Source: Caldilineaceae bacterium | Lineage (GTDB): Bacteria > Chloroflexota > Anaerolineae > Caldilineales > Caldilineaceae | Direction: 5' to 3' | DNA: 42,671 bases | Assembly: GCA_023384455.1 (NCBI GenBank) | Contig: JAHDWH010000024.1 | Span: forward strand, 1 to 42,671 | Notes under the pieces: generated by a model | What the model saw: only the letters and a program-made list of their open reading frames with translations | Told to the model about the DNA's origin: nothing | Database searches by the model: none | Position numbers and translations under genes: made by a program | In this document: positions 34,068 to 41,726 of the stretch, in pieces | Position numbering within the stretch: the first letter of the stretch is position 1 | Layout: each line of letters starts with the position of its first letter

Positions 34068-35285
34068 TCATTGTGTGGCTGTATCGTTTTTGACGTATAG
34101 TTGCCGCAAAACGGGCCGCCAGTTTGTGCCTTCCAACAGGTCCGTGTTGTCGCTGATCAGGTCGATGCTGCCGATAGACCGCCGGGCCCCGATGCGTGCC
34201 ACCTCCACATCGCTGATTTTCCGCAGCAGCGCCTCGCCGTAGCCGTGCAGGGCGATGACCTGAAAGGGCCGCCCAAAGAAGTCGCGCACCGTCTCCGGCA
34301 GGGGATCGGTCAAGCCCAGCCGGTTGTGCATCCGGGCCAGGGCCTCGTAGGCCGGGAGCAGATGGCCCATCCGTTCCTGCCAGGTGGCCGCGGTCTGCGC
34401 GGCCAGCAGATGGGGCGTCAACTCCCCCGCGCAGGCCAGCTTTGAGAAGGCCGTGCCAAACCACTTGGGATAGGGCGCGTACTGCCGTTCCATCAGGAAA
34501 GCCAGCCGCATCACATCCCGCACCAATCGTGAACCCATCAGGCCGGAGCCGAGTTCGTCCCCCACCAGCCCGGCCCGCCCCATCAGATGCTCCTCCTGGC
34601 CGATGCGTGCCCAGCCCGCGGCCAGCAGATAGAGCCAGACGTCCTGGGGATACCAGGCGAAGCGGGCGCGCAGCGCTTCCAGCCCGAACGCCTTCTCACC
34701 CCCTCCCAGCCTCCCCCAATTTGGGGGAGGAGCCGATACGGTTCCCTCCCCAATCTGGGGAGGGGTAGGGTGGGGTGACACCCCAAGTCCGTCGTGATAG
34801 ACCGCGCCGCCGGTGAGGGTGCGCAATTTCTGCTGGGGAAAGGTGAGCCAGTCCGCGGCCTCTAGCGGCTGGTCGATGTCATAGCCCAGATAGTCTTGGA
34901 TAAACCCCCGGATAGTGGCAACCGTTACCCGGTGGTTGACCGGGCCGCTCTCAATCGCGGTGAGGTGCTGCACGCCGTTGTCATTGGGGTCAGGTTCGCC
35001 GAAGTTGGTGGAGTAGCCGTGAAAGGTGTAGGGCAGACGCTCGGCCAGGGTGTCGTGGATGGCATCCGCGGCCAGCAGGTGATCGTCTTCGTCGAGAAAA
35101 AGCTGGACACGAGGCCCCCAGTGGTGGTCTGTGGACATTTCGTCGTCAAAGCCCAGCACCTCCGAGCCGCTGCCGATCAGCGCGGCGCTGTGGGGCAAGC
35201 CAGGGAAGGCGTCGTCCAGAATCGGGTACACGGCTTCCCGGTAGAAGTCGCCGCAGAGGGTCAGGCCGGGGATGAAGGGGGGCAT
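34068..35285 (-). CDS. DUF4037 protein with an inserted palindromic element
   Basis: 405 residues. The N-terminus carries a nucleotidyltransferase-like motif, ALIGSGSEVLGFDDEMSTDH, and HHWGPRVQLFLDEDDH follows, as in DUF4037 proteins. The C-terminal half is helical (WYPQDVWLYLLAAGWARIGQ, EEHLMGRAGLVGDELGS). Between LTGGAVYHDGLG and FGLEALRARF the protein contains about 30 low-complexity residues, VSPHPTPPQIGEGTVSAPPP and on, encoded by a palindromic DNA repeat (34696-34778). The frame is kept. GGAGG in the end of the amidohydrolase gene serves as its ribosome site; the gap is six bases. The function is unknown, perhaps nucleotidyl transfer to an aminoglycoside-like or nucleoside substrate. 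Confidence 0.85.
   Translation of the reverse strand: MPPFIPGLTLCGDFYREAVYPILDDAFPGLPHSAALIGSGSEVLGFDDEMSTDHHWGPRVQLFLDEDDHLLAADAIHDTLAERLPYTFHGYSTNFGEPDPNDNGVQHLTAIESGPVNHRVTVATIRGFIQDYLGYDIDQPLEAADWLTFPQQKLRTLTGGAVYHDGLGVSPHPTPPQIGEGTVSAPPPNWGRLGGGEKAFGLEALRARFAWYPQDVWLYLLAAGWARIGQEEHLMGRAGLVGDELGSGLMGSRLVRDVMRLAFLMERQYAPYPKWFGTAFSKLACAGELTPHLLAAQTAATWQERMGHLLPAYEALARMHNRLGLTDPLPETVRDFFGRPFQVIALHGYGEALLRKISDVEVARIGARRSIGSIDLISDNTDLLEGTNWRPVLRQLYVKNDTATQ
34696..34778. repeat. Palindromic element inserted inside the DUF4037 gene
   Basis: The ends TCACCCC (34696-34702) and GGGGTGA (34772-34778) are inverted. Each half is itself palindromic: CTCCCCCAATTTGGGGGAGG and CCCTCCCCAATCTGGGGAGGG, so the element is a double hairpin. 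It lies in frame within the coding sequence. Elements of this kind (CCCTCCCC..GGGGAGGG) normally occupy spaces between genes. Confidence 0.75.
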
Positions 35286-35291
35286 TCTGCT

Positions 35292-36887
35292 TTACGCCTC
35301 CGGTCCACCAAAGACAAACTCCCCGCCCACAACCGTCCCCGTCACATCCGTCTCCAAAATCGCCATCGGGTTGACGCTGAAAATGTCCTGGGAGAGAATC
35401 GTCAGATCGGCCAGCTTGCCGGGAGTGATGCTGCCCTGCTCGTTCTCCATTCCGCCTGCATAGGCCGCGCCGAGGGTATAGGCCCAGACCGCCTCTTCGA
35501 CGGTCAGCCGTTCTTCGGGAATCCAGCCCTTGCCGCCGGGTGTGCCATCGGCCCGACAGCGGGTGACCGCGGCGTGGATGCCCTGGATCACATCCGGCGT
35601 CTCCACCGGCGCGTCGGAGCCAAAGGCCAGGGGCGCGCCGGTCTGTTGCAGGCTGCGCCAGGCATAGGCGTAGCGGCTGCGGCTGCCCCAGTGCTTGTCC
35701 GAAAGCAGCATATCCTGGGTGGCGTGGATGGGCTGCATAGAGGGAATGACGCCCAACTCCACAAAGCGGGGGATGTCGGCGGGGTCCAGCACCTGGGCGT
35801 GTTCGATGCGGTGGCGCAGATGCAGACCGACACCCCCTTTGCGGCTGGCCTCCAACGCGTCCAGCACCACCCGGTTGGCCCTGTCGCCGATGGCGTGGGT
35901 GACGACGGACAGCCCCGCGGCCGTAGCCCGTGCCACAATATCGGCCATCGCCGCTTCATCCGTGACCGCTATTCCGGTGTTCTTCGGTTCGTTTTCATAG
36001 GGGGCCAGCATCCAGGCCGTGCGGGGACCCAGCGCGCCGTCGCTAAAGACTTTCACCCCGCCGATGCGCAGCCACTCGTCGCCCAGACCGGTTTGCAGGC
36101 CGAGACGGATGGCGTCGTCCAGTTCGGAGACGGGGATTTGGGAGACGATGCGCAGACGCAGTTCGCCGTCGGCCCGCAGCCGCTGAAAGGCGCGCAGGGC
36201 AGGCGCGGCCTCCATTGTGTGTACACCGACGATGCCCATTTTGTGTACAACCGCCTGGGCCAGGCGCACGGCTGCGGCGGCCTGTGCGTCGCTCGGCTCG
36301 GCCACCAGCAGAAAGAGGGCGTGCATCGCGGTTTCCAGCAGAATGCCCGTGGGCTGACCGCGACTGTCCCGCACAATCTCCCCCCCGTCCGGGTCCGGCG
36401 TGGCCGGGGTGATCCCTGCCATTTCCAGTGCCCGACTGTTGGCCCAGCCCGCGTGACCGCACTTGCGGCGCAGGAAGATCGGGTGTTCGCTGCTGATGGC
36501 GTCCAAATCCGCCGCGCGGGGGAAATCGCCGTCGCCCCAGAGCGACTGATCCCAGCCCCGGCCGGTGAGCCACTGGCCCGGGGTGGTTGCGGCGGCCCGC
36601 TGGGCTACCCGTCCCAGCGCGATTTCCAGACTGGGGGTATTGGCCAGATCGATCTCGCCCAGGCTAAGGCCGTAGGCCAGAAAGTGGATGTGGGCGTCGA
36701 TGAAGCCGGGCACAACCGTCTCCCCGCCCAGATCGATCACCCCTGCGCCGGAGAATTCTTCCCGCAATTCCTCGCTGTCGCCTACAGCCACAAAGCGATC
36801 CCCGCGGATCGCCACGGCAGAGGCGCGGGGCCGGGCCGGGTCCATTGTATGAAAGTTGCCGTTGATGAGCAGCAGTTCAGCGTCCAC
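35292..36887 (-). CDS. YtcJ-like amidohydrolase
   Basis: 531 residues from the GTG at 36887, with GGAGA close by; the longer reading runs into a hairpin. Metal-dependent hydrolase motifs in order: VVPGFIDAHIHFLAYG (His pair), SDGALGPRTAWM, THAIGDRANRVVLDAL, HRIEHAQVLDP and FGSDAPVETPDVIQGIHAAV, then the composite-domain end GKLADLTILSQDIF. Family members hydrolyse amides such as N-substituted formamides; the substrate is unknown here. It is the first gene of the operon with DUF4037, saccharopine-dehydrogenase-like and GH78 genes, transcribed away from the methyltransferase gene. Confidence 0.92.
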   Translation of the reverse strand: MDAELLLINGNFHTMDPARPRASAVAIRGDRFVAVGDSEELREEFSGAGVIDLGGETVVPGFIDAHIHFLAYGLSLGEIDLANTPSLEIALGRVAQRAAATTPGQWLTGRGWDQSLWGDGDFPRAADLDAISSEHPIFLRRKCGHAGWANSRALEMAGITPATPDPDGGEIVRDSRGQPTGILLETAMHALFLLVAEPSDAQAAAAVRLAQAVVHKMGIVGVHTMEAAPALRAFQRLRADGELRLRIVSQIPVSELDDAIRLGLQTGLGDEWLRIGGVKVFSDGALGPRTAWMLAPYENEPKNTGIAVTDEAAMADIVARATAAGLSVVTHAIGDRANRVVLDALEASRKGGVGLHLRHRIEHAQVLDPADIPRFVELGVIPSMQPIHATQDMLLSDKHWGSRSRYAYAWRSLQQTGAPLAFGSDAPVETPDVIQGIHAAVTRCRADGTPGGKGWIPEERLTVEEAVWAYTLGAAYAGGMENEQGSITPGKLADLTILSQDIFSVNPMAILETDVTGTVVGGEFVFGGPEA

Positions 36888-36967
36888 GGTTTGTCTCCGG
36901 TGTGGGGTGTGGTAGAGTTGTAATAGCACCCGAACGGTCGTGCTGAGGTGCGTCGTTTGCCGAAACG

Positions 36968-37015
36968 TGAGGCGTGAAACGTGAAAGCGCCGTCTGATCT
37001 CACGTTTCACGTTTC
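36968..37015. repeat. Hairpin between amidohydrolase and methyltransferase genes
   Basis: GCGTGAAACGTGA pairs with TCACGTTTCACGT across 15 bases. A similar piece, GCGTGAAACGGAG, occurs at about 40176. It lies in the 189-base divergent promoter region; no clear promoter is seen. Confidence 0.5.
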
Positions 37016-37076
37016 ATCCTCTCGGATTTCCTATCCATTTATAGCACAAAAGGTACTCAATAGCGAAGGTTTCCCT

Positions 37077-37723
37077 ATGCAACCCATCGGTGCGCTGCAC
37101 GAATTTCACGACCCGGCCTATGCCCAGAGCTGGGCCGAGCGTTTTGTGCCCACGCCGCCCGCCAGGCGCTCTTTGACCTGATTGTGGCGCAGATTACCCG
37201 CCGTTGCCCTGCCGACGCCCACATTGTGGAGATGGGCATCGGGCCGGGCTATCTGGCGTGGGAGATTCTGGGGCGGATTCCCGGCGTCAGCTACGAGGGG
37301 GTGGACTTTTCCGAGGCGATGTTTGCCATTGCCCGCCCCCGGCTGGCCGAGTTCGAGGGTCGGATTGTCTACACCCAGGCCGACCTGGCCGGTGAAGCGT
37401 GGACGGCCCGTCTTTCCCGGCAGCCGAACGCGATTGTCTCCACCTGGGCGCTGCACGATCTGGGCGCAGAGGCGCATATCGCGTCGGTCTATCGACGGGC
37501 CCGGGCTGTGTTGCCGGTGGGCGGGCTGTTGCTCAACGGCGATTTCGTCAAGCCCGACGAGAGCAGCTTCGACTACGAGCCGGGGCGCATCACCCCCAGC
37601 CGTCACAAAGAACTGCTGCGGGCTGCGGGCTTCCGGGAGGTGGAGCGGCTGGCCTATCTGGAAAAGGATGTGGCGAACCCCACCTCGGCCAACAACTACG
37701 CCTGCTTTGCCGGTATCGTCTGA
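37077..37723 (+). pseudogene. SAM-dependent methyltransferase with a one-base frameshift
   Basis: The ATG at 37077 (GAAGG seven bases upstream) begins MQPIGALHEFHDPAYAQSWA and breaks at about 37155-37163, where the frame continues to an early stop at 37179. The next frame carries on correctly with RQALFDLIVAQITRRCPADA, motif I VEMGIGPGYLAWE, GVDFSEAMFAIARPRL, and NAIVSTWALHDLG to the stop at 37723. One base missing in a GC-rich run restores a 215-residue class I methyltransferase. Either a recent mutation or an assembly error. A shorter start at 37184 would lose the N-terminal helix. Substrate unknown. Confidence 0.75.
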
Positions 37724-37859
37724 AAGATGGAACACGGATGAACACGGAAAAAACGGATTCACACAGATTTAATCAGCGGAGATCAGCCGTTTCTGCGTCG
37801 TCTGTGTCCCACTTTCCATCCCTGTGGCGTACAAGTGCATATAGACGAAGCGGCCTGCG

Positions 37860-39389
37860 ATGAGCCGTACCCGCCATCTGGTGCGCTCGTCCGCGCTGGT
37901 ACTCTTTCTCTATGTGCTGGAGAAGTTTACCGGTCTGGGCAAACTCTTTTTGATGACCCGACAGTTTGGCACGGGTGCAGCCGCGGATGCCTTTACCGCG
38001 GCCAATCAATTGCCAGAGCTTTTTCTCTATACCCTCACCGGCGGTGCGATTGCCGCAGCTTTCATTCCTGTCTATTCAGCCTATTTGACCAACCGTAAAA
38101 CGGCCCAGGCGGAGGCGCTGGGCAACACCGTTTTTACCCTCACTGCACTGGTCGTCGGGGGTATCTGCGGGCTGGCCGCGCTGGCCGCGCCGTGGATCAG
38201 CCGGGTGTTGCTTGTGCCGGACTTCAGCCCCGAACAGCAGATGCTCACCGCGGAACTGATGCGGATTGTGCTGCTCTCGTCCGTTATTGTGGGGGTGAGC
38301 AGTATCTTTGGCAGCCTGCTCCAGGCCCACCAGCACTTTTTGGCACCAGCCCTGGCGCTCAGCCTCATCGATTTGGGGCAGATTTTCGGGCTGTATGTGC
38401 TGGCCCCCCGTTTAGGTATCCACGGGGTGGCCTGGGGCAGCGTCATCGGCGCGGCGCTGCTGGCCGCCACCCAACTCCCCGCGCTACGGCACAAAGGCAT
38501 CCGTCTGCGCCCGGCCATTGCTCTGCATCTGACTGGAAGCCGGGAGATGGCCCATCTGATCTGGCCGCGGATGGTGACGCTGGGGGTGGTGCAGGCGGTG
38601 GATTTGGTCTTCCTGCGCCTGGCCTCGCCCCTGGCCGCCGGCAGCATCACCGCCTTTTTCTATGCGATGCTGGTGATGGTGGCTATGCCCAAATCCCTGC
38701 TGACCGGGACGATCACCGCCGTCTTTTTCCCCACCCTGGCCGAGACATACAATGCAGGCAGAACGCGGGCGATGCAGTCCACACTCTTTGCCGGTCTGCG
38801 CGCGGCCTGGCTGCTGGTGATCCCGGCGGCGGTGGGGTTGCTGGCCCTGGGCAAACCGGCGGTGGCCTTCCTCTTCCAACGGGGCGCGTTTGACGAGCGT
38901 TCGACGGCGCTGGTCTTCGGGCTGATGGCGATTTTCAGCCTGCGGCTGGTGATGGATTCCACCCAGGACGTGCTTTCTATGGGCTTCTACGCCCGGCACA
39001 ATACCCGGATTGTGATGTGGGCCAATCTGGGCTGGGCGTCGCTGCACGTCCTTTTCAGCTTCCTGCTGGTGAAGCCGTATGGGATTGCCGGGCTGGCCTG
39101 GGCCACGACTCTGGCTTCGGCGGCGATTGCTCTGGTACTCTACTGGCTCAACCGACGGATGAATGGGGTTAGCGATGGCGAGCGAGAATTGTTCCTGGCG
39201 CTGGTCCGCACGGGTTTGGCCTGCGCTGGGATGGCCGGGTTTATTGCCGGTGTAGGCCGGTTGGGGTGGGGAATCATCCCCTTTTTGGTCGTAAGTCTCG
39301 GCGGCGGTTGTCTGGTCTCCGGGGGGCTGCACACGCTGCTGGGGGGGAGAGAACTCAATGGGGTCTGGAAGCATCTGGTGGAGAAATGA
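37860..39389 (+). CDS. murJ: Lipid II flippase MurJ/MviN
   Basis: 509 residues with about 13-14 hydrophobic helices across the whole length. Family features: EKFTGLGKLFLMTRQFGTGAAADAF and the loop AAFIPVYSAYLTNRK at the N-terminus, LLQAHQHFLAPALA, PRLGIHGVAWGSVIGA, LVMVAMPKSLLTGTITAVFFP and FQRGAFDERST. It moves lipid-linked peptidoglycan precursors across the membrane, or a related polyprenol-linked glycan. The start at 37860 overlaps no other gene and lacks a strong ribosome site. No peptidoglycan genes lie next to it. Confidence 0.92.
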   Translation: MSRTRHLVRSSALVLFLYVLEKFTGLGKLFLMTRQFGTGAAADAFTAANQLPELFLYTLTGGAIAAAFIPVYSAYLTNRKTAQAEALGNTVFTLTALVVGGICGLAALAAPWISRVLLVPDFSPEQQMLTAELMRIVLLSSVIVGVSSIFGSLLQAHQHFLAPALALSLIDLGQIFGLYVLAPRLGIHGVAWGSVIGAALLAATQLPALRHKGIRLRPAIALHLTGSREMAHLIWPRMVTLGVVQAVDLVFLRLASPLAAGSITAFFYAMLVMVAMPKSLLTGTITAVFFPTLAETYNAGRTRAMQSTLFAGLRAAWLLVIPAAVGLLALGKPAVAFLFQRGAFDERSTALVFGLMAIFSLRLVMDSTQDVLSMGFYARHNTRIVMWANLGWASLHVLFSFLLVKPYGIAGLAWATTLASAAIALVLYWLNRRMNGVSDGERELFLALVRTGLACAGMAGFIAGVGRLGWGIIPFLVVSLGGGCLVSGGLHTLLGGRELNGVWKHLVEK

Positions 39390-39393
39390 GGAC

Positions 39394-39493
39394 ACAGATT
39401 TGCACGGATGGGATGGATTTACACGGATTTAATCTGTACAATCTGTGGTCTGATCTGAGCTAACCACAAAGACTTAGAAAATCTTTGTGGTTA
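39394..39493. repeat. ACACGG repeat and perfect hairpin after murJ
   Basis: ACACAGATTTGCACGGATGG and TTTACACGGATTTAATCTGT are parts of a dispersed repeat. Then TAACCACAAAGA (39461-39472) pairs perfectly with TCTTTGTGGTTA (39482-39493). The hairpin may act as a terminator for murJ although no T-run follows. Confidence 0.55.
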
Positions 39494-39525
39494 AAGTGTT
39501 TTGTACCATTCGCAAGGGAGGAACA

Positions 39526-40161
39526 ATGGACAAGCCGCGATTGTACGTCATCGGCGACAGTATTTCACTTCAGTACGGCCCCTATCTGGAACAGTATTTG
39601 GCGGGACGCTACGCCTACGCCCGCAAGACAGCCGAAGCCGAGGCCCGGCTCAATCTGCCCAATCCCCAGGGCGACAACGGCGGCGACTCGTCGGCTGTAC
39701 GGGCCTTTTTGGCCGGGCTGGTCGAAGGCGGCGACTGGTCCGCCGACCTGCTGCTGGTCAACTGCGGGCTGCACGACATCAAAACCGACCCGATCACCGG
39801 GCGCAAGCAGGTGGAGATCGACGACTACCGGGCGAATCTGGAGGGGATTGTGGCGTTGGCCCGGCAGATCGGCGTGCCGCTGGTCTGGGTGCGCACGACG
39901 CCCTGCGATGAGGCGGTGCATAACGCTCGGCCCGGTATGGCCTTTCACCGTTTCGCCGGGGATTGCGTGGCCTACAACGCTGTGGCCGATGGGGTGATGG
40001 CCGCCGCGGGCGTCCCGTCGATTGATCTGCACAGCTTCACCGCCAGCCTGGGATCGGACCTCTACTGCGATCACGTCCATTTCCACGAAGCCATTCGGGA
40101 GAAGCAGGCGGCCTATATGGCGGGGTGGTTGGAGGGGTATGGGGTGATGGGTCGGGCATAA
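39526..40161 (+). CDS. SGNH/GDSL-type hydrolase
   Basis: 211 residues from the ATG at 39526 with GGGAGG upstream. The SGNH blocks are seen: GDSISLQYGPYLEQYL with the nucleophile Ser (about residue 11), LVNCGLHDIKTDP with an Asn in the oxyanion-hole position, and the C-terminal CDHVHFHE with the catalytic Asp and His. Such enzymes are esterases or acetylesterases of sugars or lipids. No signal peptide, so it is cytoplasmic. It is followed after 284 bases by two plus-strand genes that may be for sugar metabolism; no gene is seen in the gap 40162-40445. Confidence 0.85.
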   Translation: MDKPRLYVIGDSISLQYGPYLEQYLAGRYAYARKTAEAEARLNLPNPQGDNGGDSSAVRAFLAGLVEGGDWSADLLLVNCGLHDIKTDPITGRKQVEIDDYRANLEGIVALARQIGVPLVWVRTTPCDEAVHNARPGMAFHRFAGDCVAYNAVADGVMAAAGVPSIDLHSFTASLGSDLYCDHVHFHEAIREKQAAYMAGWLEGYGVMGRA

Positions 40162-40445
40162 TTGAAGAAAAGTGAAGCGTGAAACGGAGATCGTTCTCTG
40201 AAGAACGCAGCTTCTGATTTGCTACATTCTCGATAGCACCCTGAATTGCATAGTGCGTGGAAACACTCTACGGTGAAGTGCCCCCAGAAACACCGGACCG
40301 CCGGTGAGCCAGTAAGCTATCCACTTGATCAGTATTCGTGAAATTTTACACAAACCACAGGATTTGTCCTGTTTGACGCCCCCCCAGAGTGCTGGCACAA
40401 TAGAATATAATCGTCCCACCATCCCAACACCCCATGTGAGTTCCT

Positions 40446-41618
40446 GTGAAACGAATCGCCGCCATCCTCACCGAATACCGCCCCCGCTCCCACGCGGATG
40501 TGATTATCACGAAGTTTCTCAAAGGCTTTCCCACCGACGACGGGCTGATCCCGCCCCAGGTGGAGATCGTCTCGATGTATGTGGACCAGTTTGCCGAGAA
40601 CGATCTGAGCCGCCAGTATGCAGCCGAACACAACGTGCCCATCTACAACAGCATCCCCCGTGCCCTGACGCTGGGCGGGGATACGCTGGCTGTGGACGGG
40701 GTGCTGCTCATCGGCGAGCACGGCGACTACGCCTGGAACGAAAAGGGGCAGCACCTCTACCCCCGTAAATACTTTTTGGAGCAGATTTGCGGGGTGATGG
40801 CGACCAGTGGCCGGGCGGTGCCGGTCTTCAACGATAAACACCTCTCCTACAACTGGCACGACATCCGCTGGATGTATGACCGGATGGCCGGGCTGGGCGC
40901 GCCCTTTATGGCCGGTTCTTCCCTGCCCCTGGGCTGGCGCTCCCCCTGGCTGGAACACGAAAAAGAGACACCGATTCAGGCCGCCCTGGCCGTGGGCTAC
41001 AGCGGGCTGGACATCTACGGCTTTCACACCCTGGAAGTGCTGCAATGTATGGTGGAACGGCGCACAGGCGGGGAGACCGGCGTGGCATCGGTCCTCTGCC
41101 TGGAAGGAAACGCTGTGTGGGAGGCGGCCCAGGCGGGCCGCTGGGACCGGCGGCTGGCCGAAGCGGCCTGTGCGCCCATCGACGCCGAGCGCAAACCCGC
41201 GGGATCGATGGAGGAGAATTGCCCCAACCCCGCCCTCTTTCTGGTGGACTATCGGGACGGCACCCAGGGCGCGGTGCTGATGCTCAACGGCTATGTGGAG
41301 ACACTGGCCTACGCCGCCAATGTGGGGGGGGAAATCAGCGGTACGGAATTCTATTTGCAGGACGGCGACCCCCACTGCCACTTCAGCTATCTCAGCCTGA
41401 ATATTCAGGAGATGTTCCTCAGCGGTGTGCCCACCTATCCGGTGGAGCGCACGCTCCTGACATCCGGCGTGCTGGAAGCCGCGCTGGATTCCCGCTATCG
41501 GGGACACATCCCCGTGGCGACGCCCCATCTGGACATCCAGTATCAGAGCTACGACTCCATCCCCTGGCGACCGTTAGGTCTGCGCCCAACAGGGGCCTGT
41601 CTGCTGCCTTTCCCCTGA
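40446..41618 (+). CDS. Conserved-looking protein of unknown function
   Basis: 390 residues from a GTG start; no strong ribosome site is seen. I do not recognise a named family with confidence. The N-terminus (MKRIAAILTEYRPRSHADVI) and IYNSIPRALTLGGDTLAVDGVLLIGEHGDYAWNE look like a Rossmann-like fold reminiscent of Gfo/Idh-type oxidoreductases, though no GxGxxG is present. DKHLSYNWHDIRWMYDRM and AGSSLPLGWRSPWLEHEKET are strongly acidic/aromatic and look conserved. The C-terminal half has NGYVETLAYAANVGGEISGT. Codon bias is that of a real gene. It lies between an SGNH hydrolase and a dehydrogenase, which would fit carbohydrate or polyol use. Confidence 0.75.
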   Translation: MKRIAAILTEYRPRSHADVIITKFLKGFPTDDGLIPPQVEIVSMYVDQFAENDLSRQYAAEHNVPIYNSIPRALTLGGDTLAVDGVLLIGEHGDYAWNEKGQHLYPRKYFLEQICGVMATSGRAVPVFNDKHLSYNWHDIRWMYDRMAGLGAPFMAGSSLPLGWRSPWLEHEKETPIQAALAVGYSGLDIYGFHTLEVLQCMVERRTGGETGVASVLCLEGNAVWEAAQAGRWDRRLAEAACAPIDAERKPAGSMEENCPNPALFLVDYRDGTQGAVLMLNGYVETLAYAANVGGEISGTEFYLQDGDPHCHFSYLSLNIQEMFLSGVPTYPVERTLLTSGVLEAALDSRYRGHIPVATPHLDIQYQSYDSIPWRPLGLRPTGACLLPFP

Positions 41619-41726
41619 CCCGAAAAGCAGTGGCTCAGTGGTGAATTTTTCTGGCACGAAATCCAGTCGTTTTATCGGTTACGAATCAATCTTCTATCAA
41701 ACCAATTCCCAAGCGGAGAAAAATCC

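Noticed and set aside
34690..34790. CRISPR or tandem repeat in the C-rich tract
   Set aside because: There are just two inverted halves, not direct repeats with spacers; it is a single palindromic element.
34896..36923. Plus-strand frame of 675 codons opposite the DUF4037 and amidohydrolase genes
   Set aside because: Antisense shadow of two genes with clear family motifs; no ribosome site and no motif of its own.
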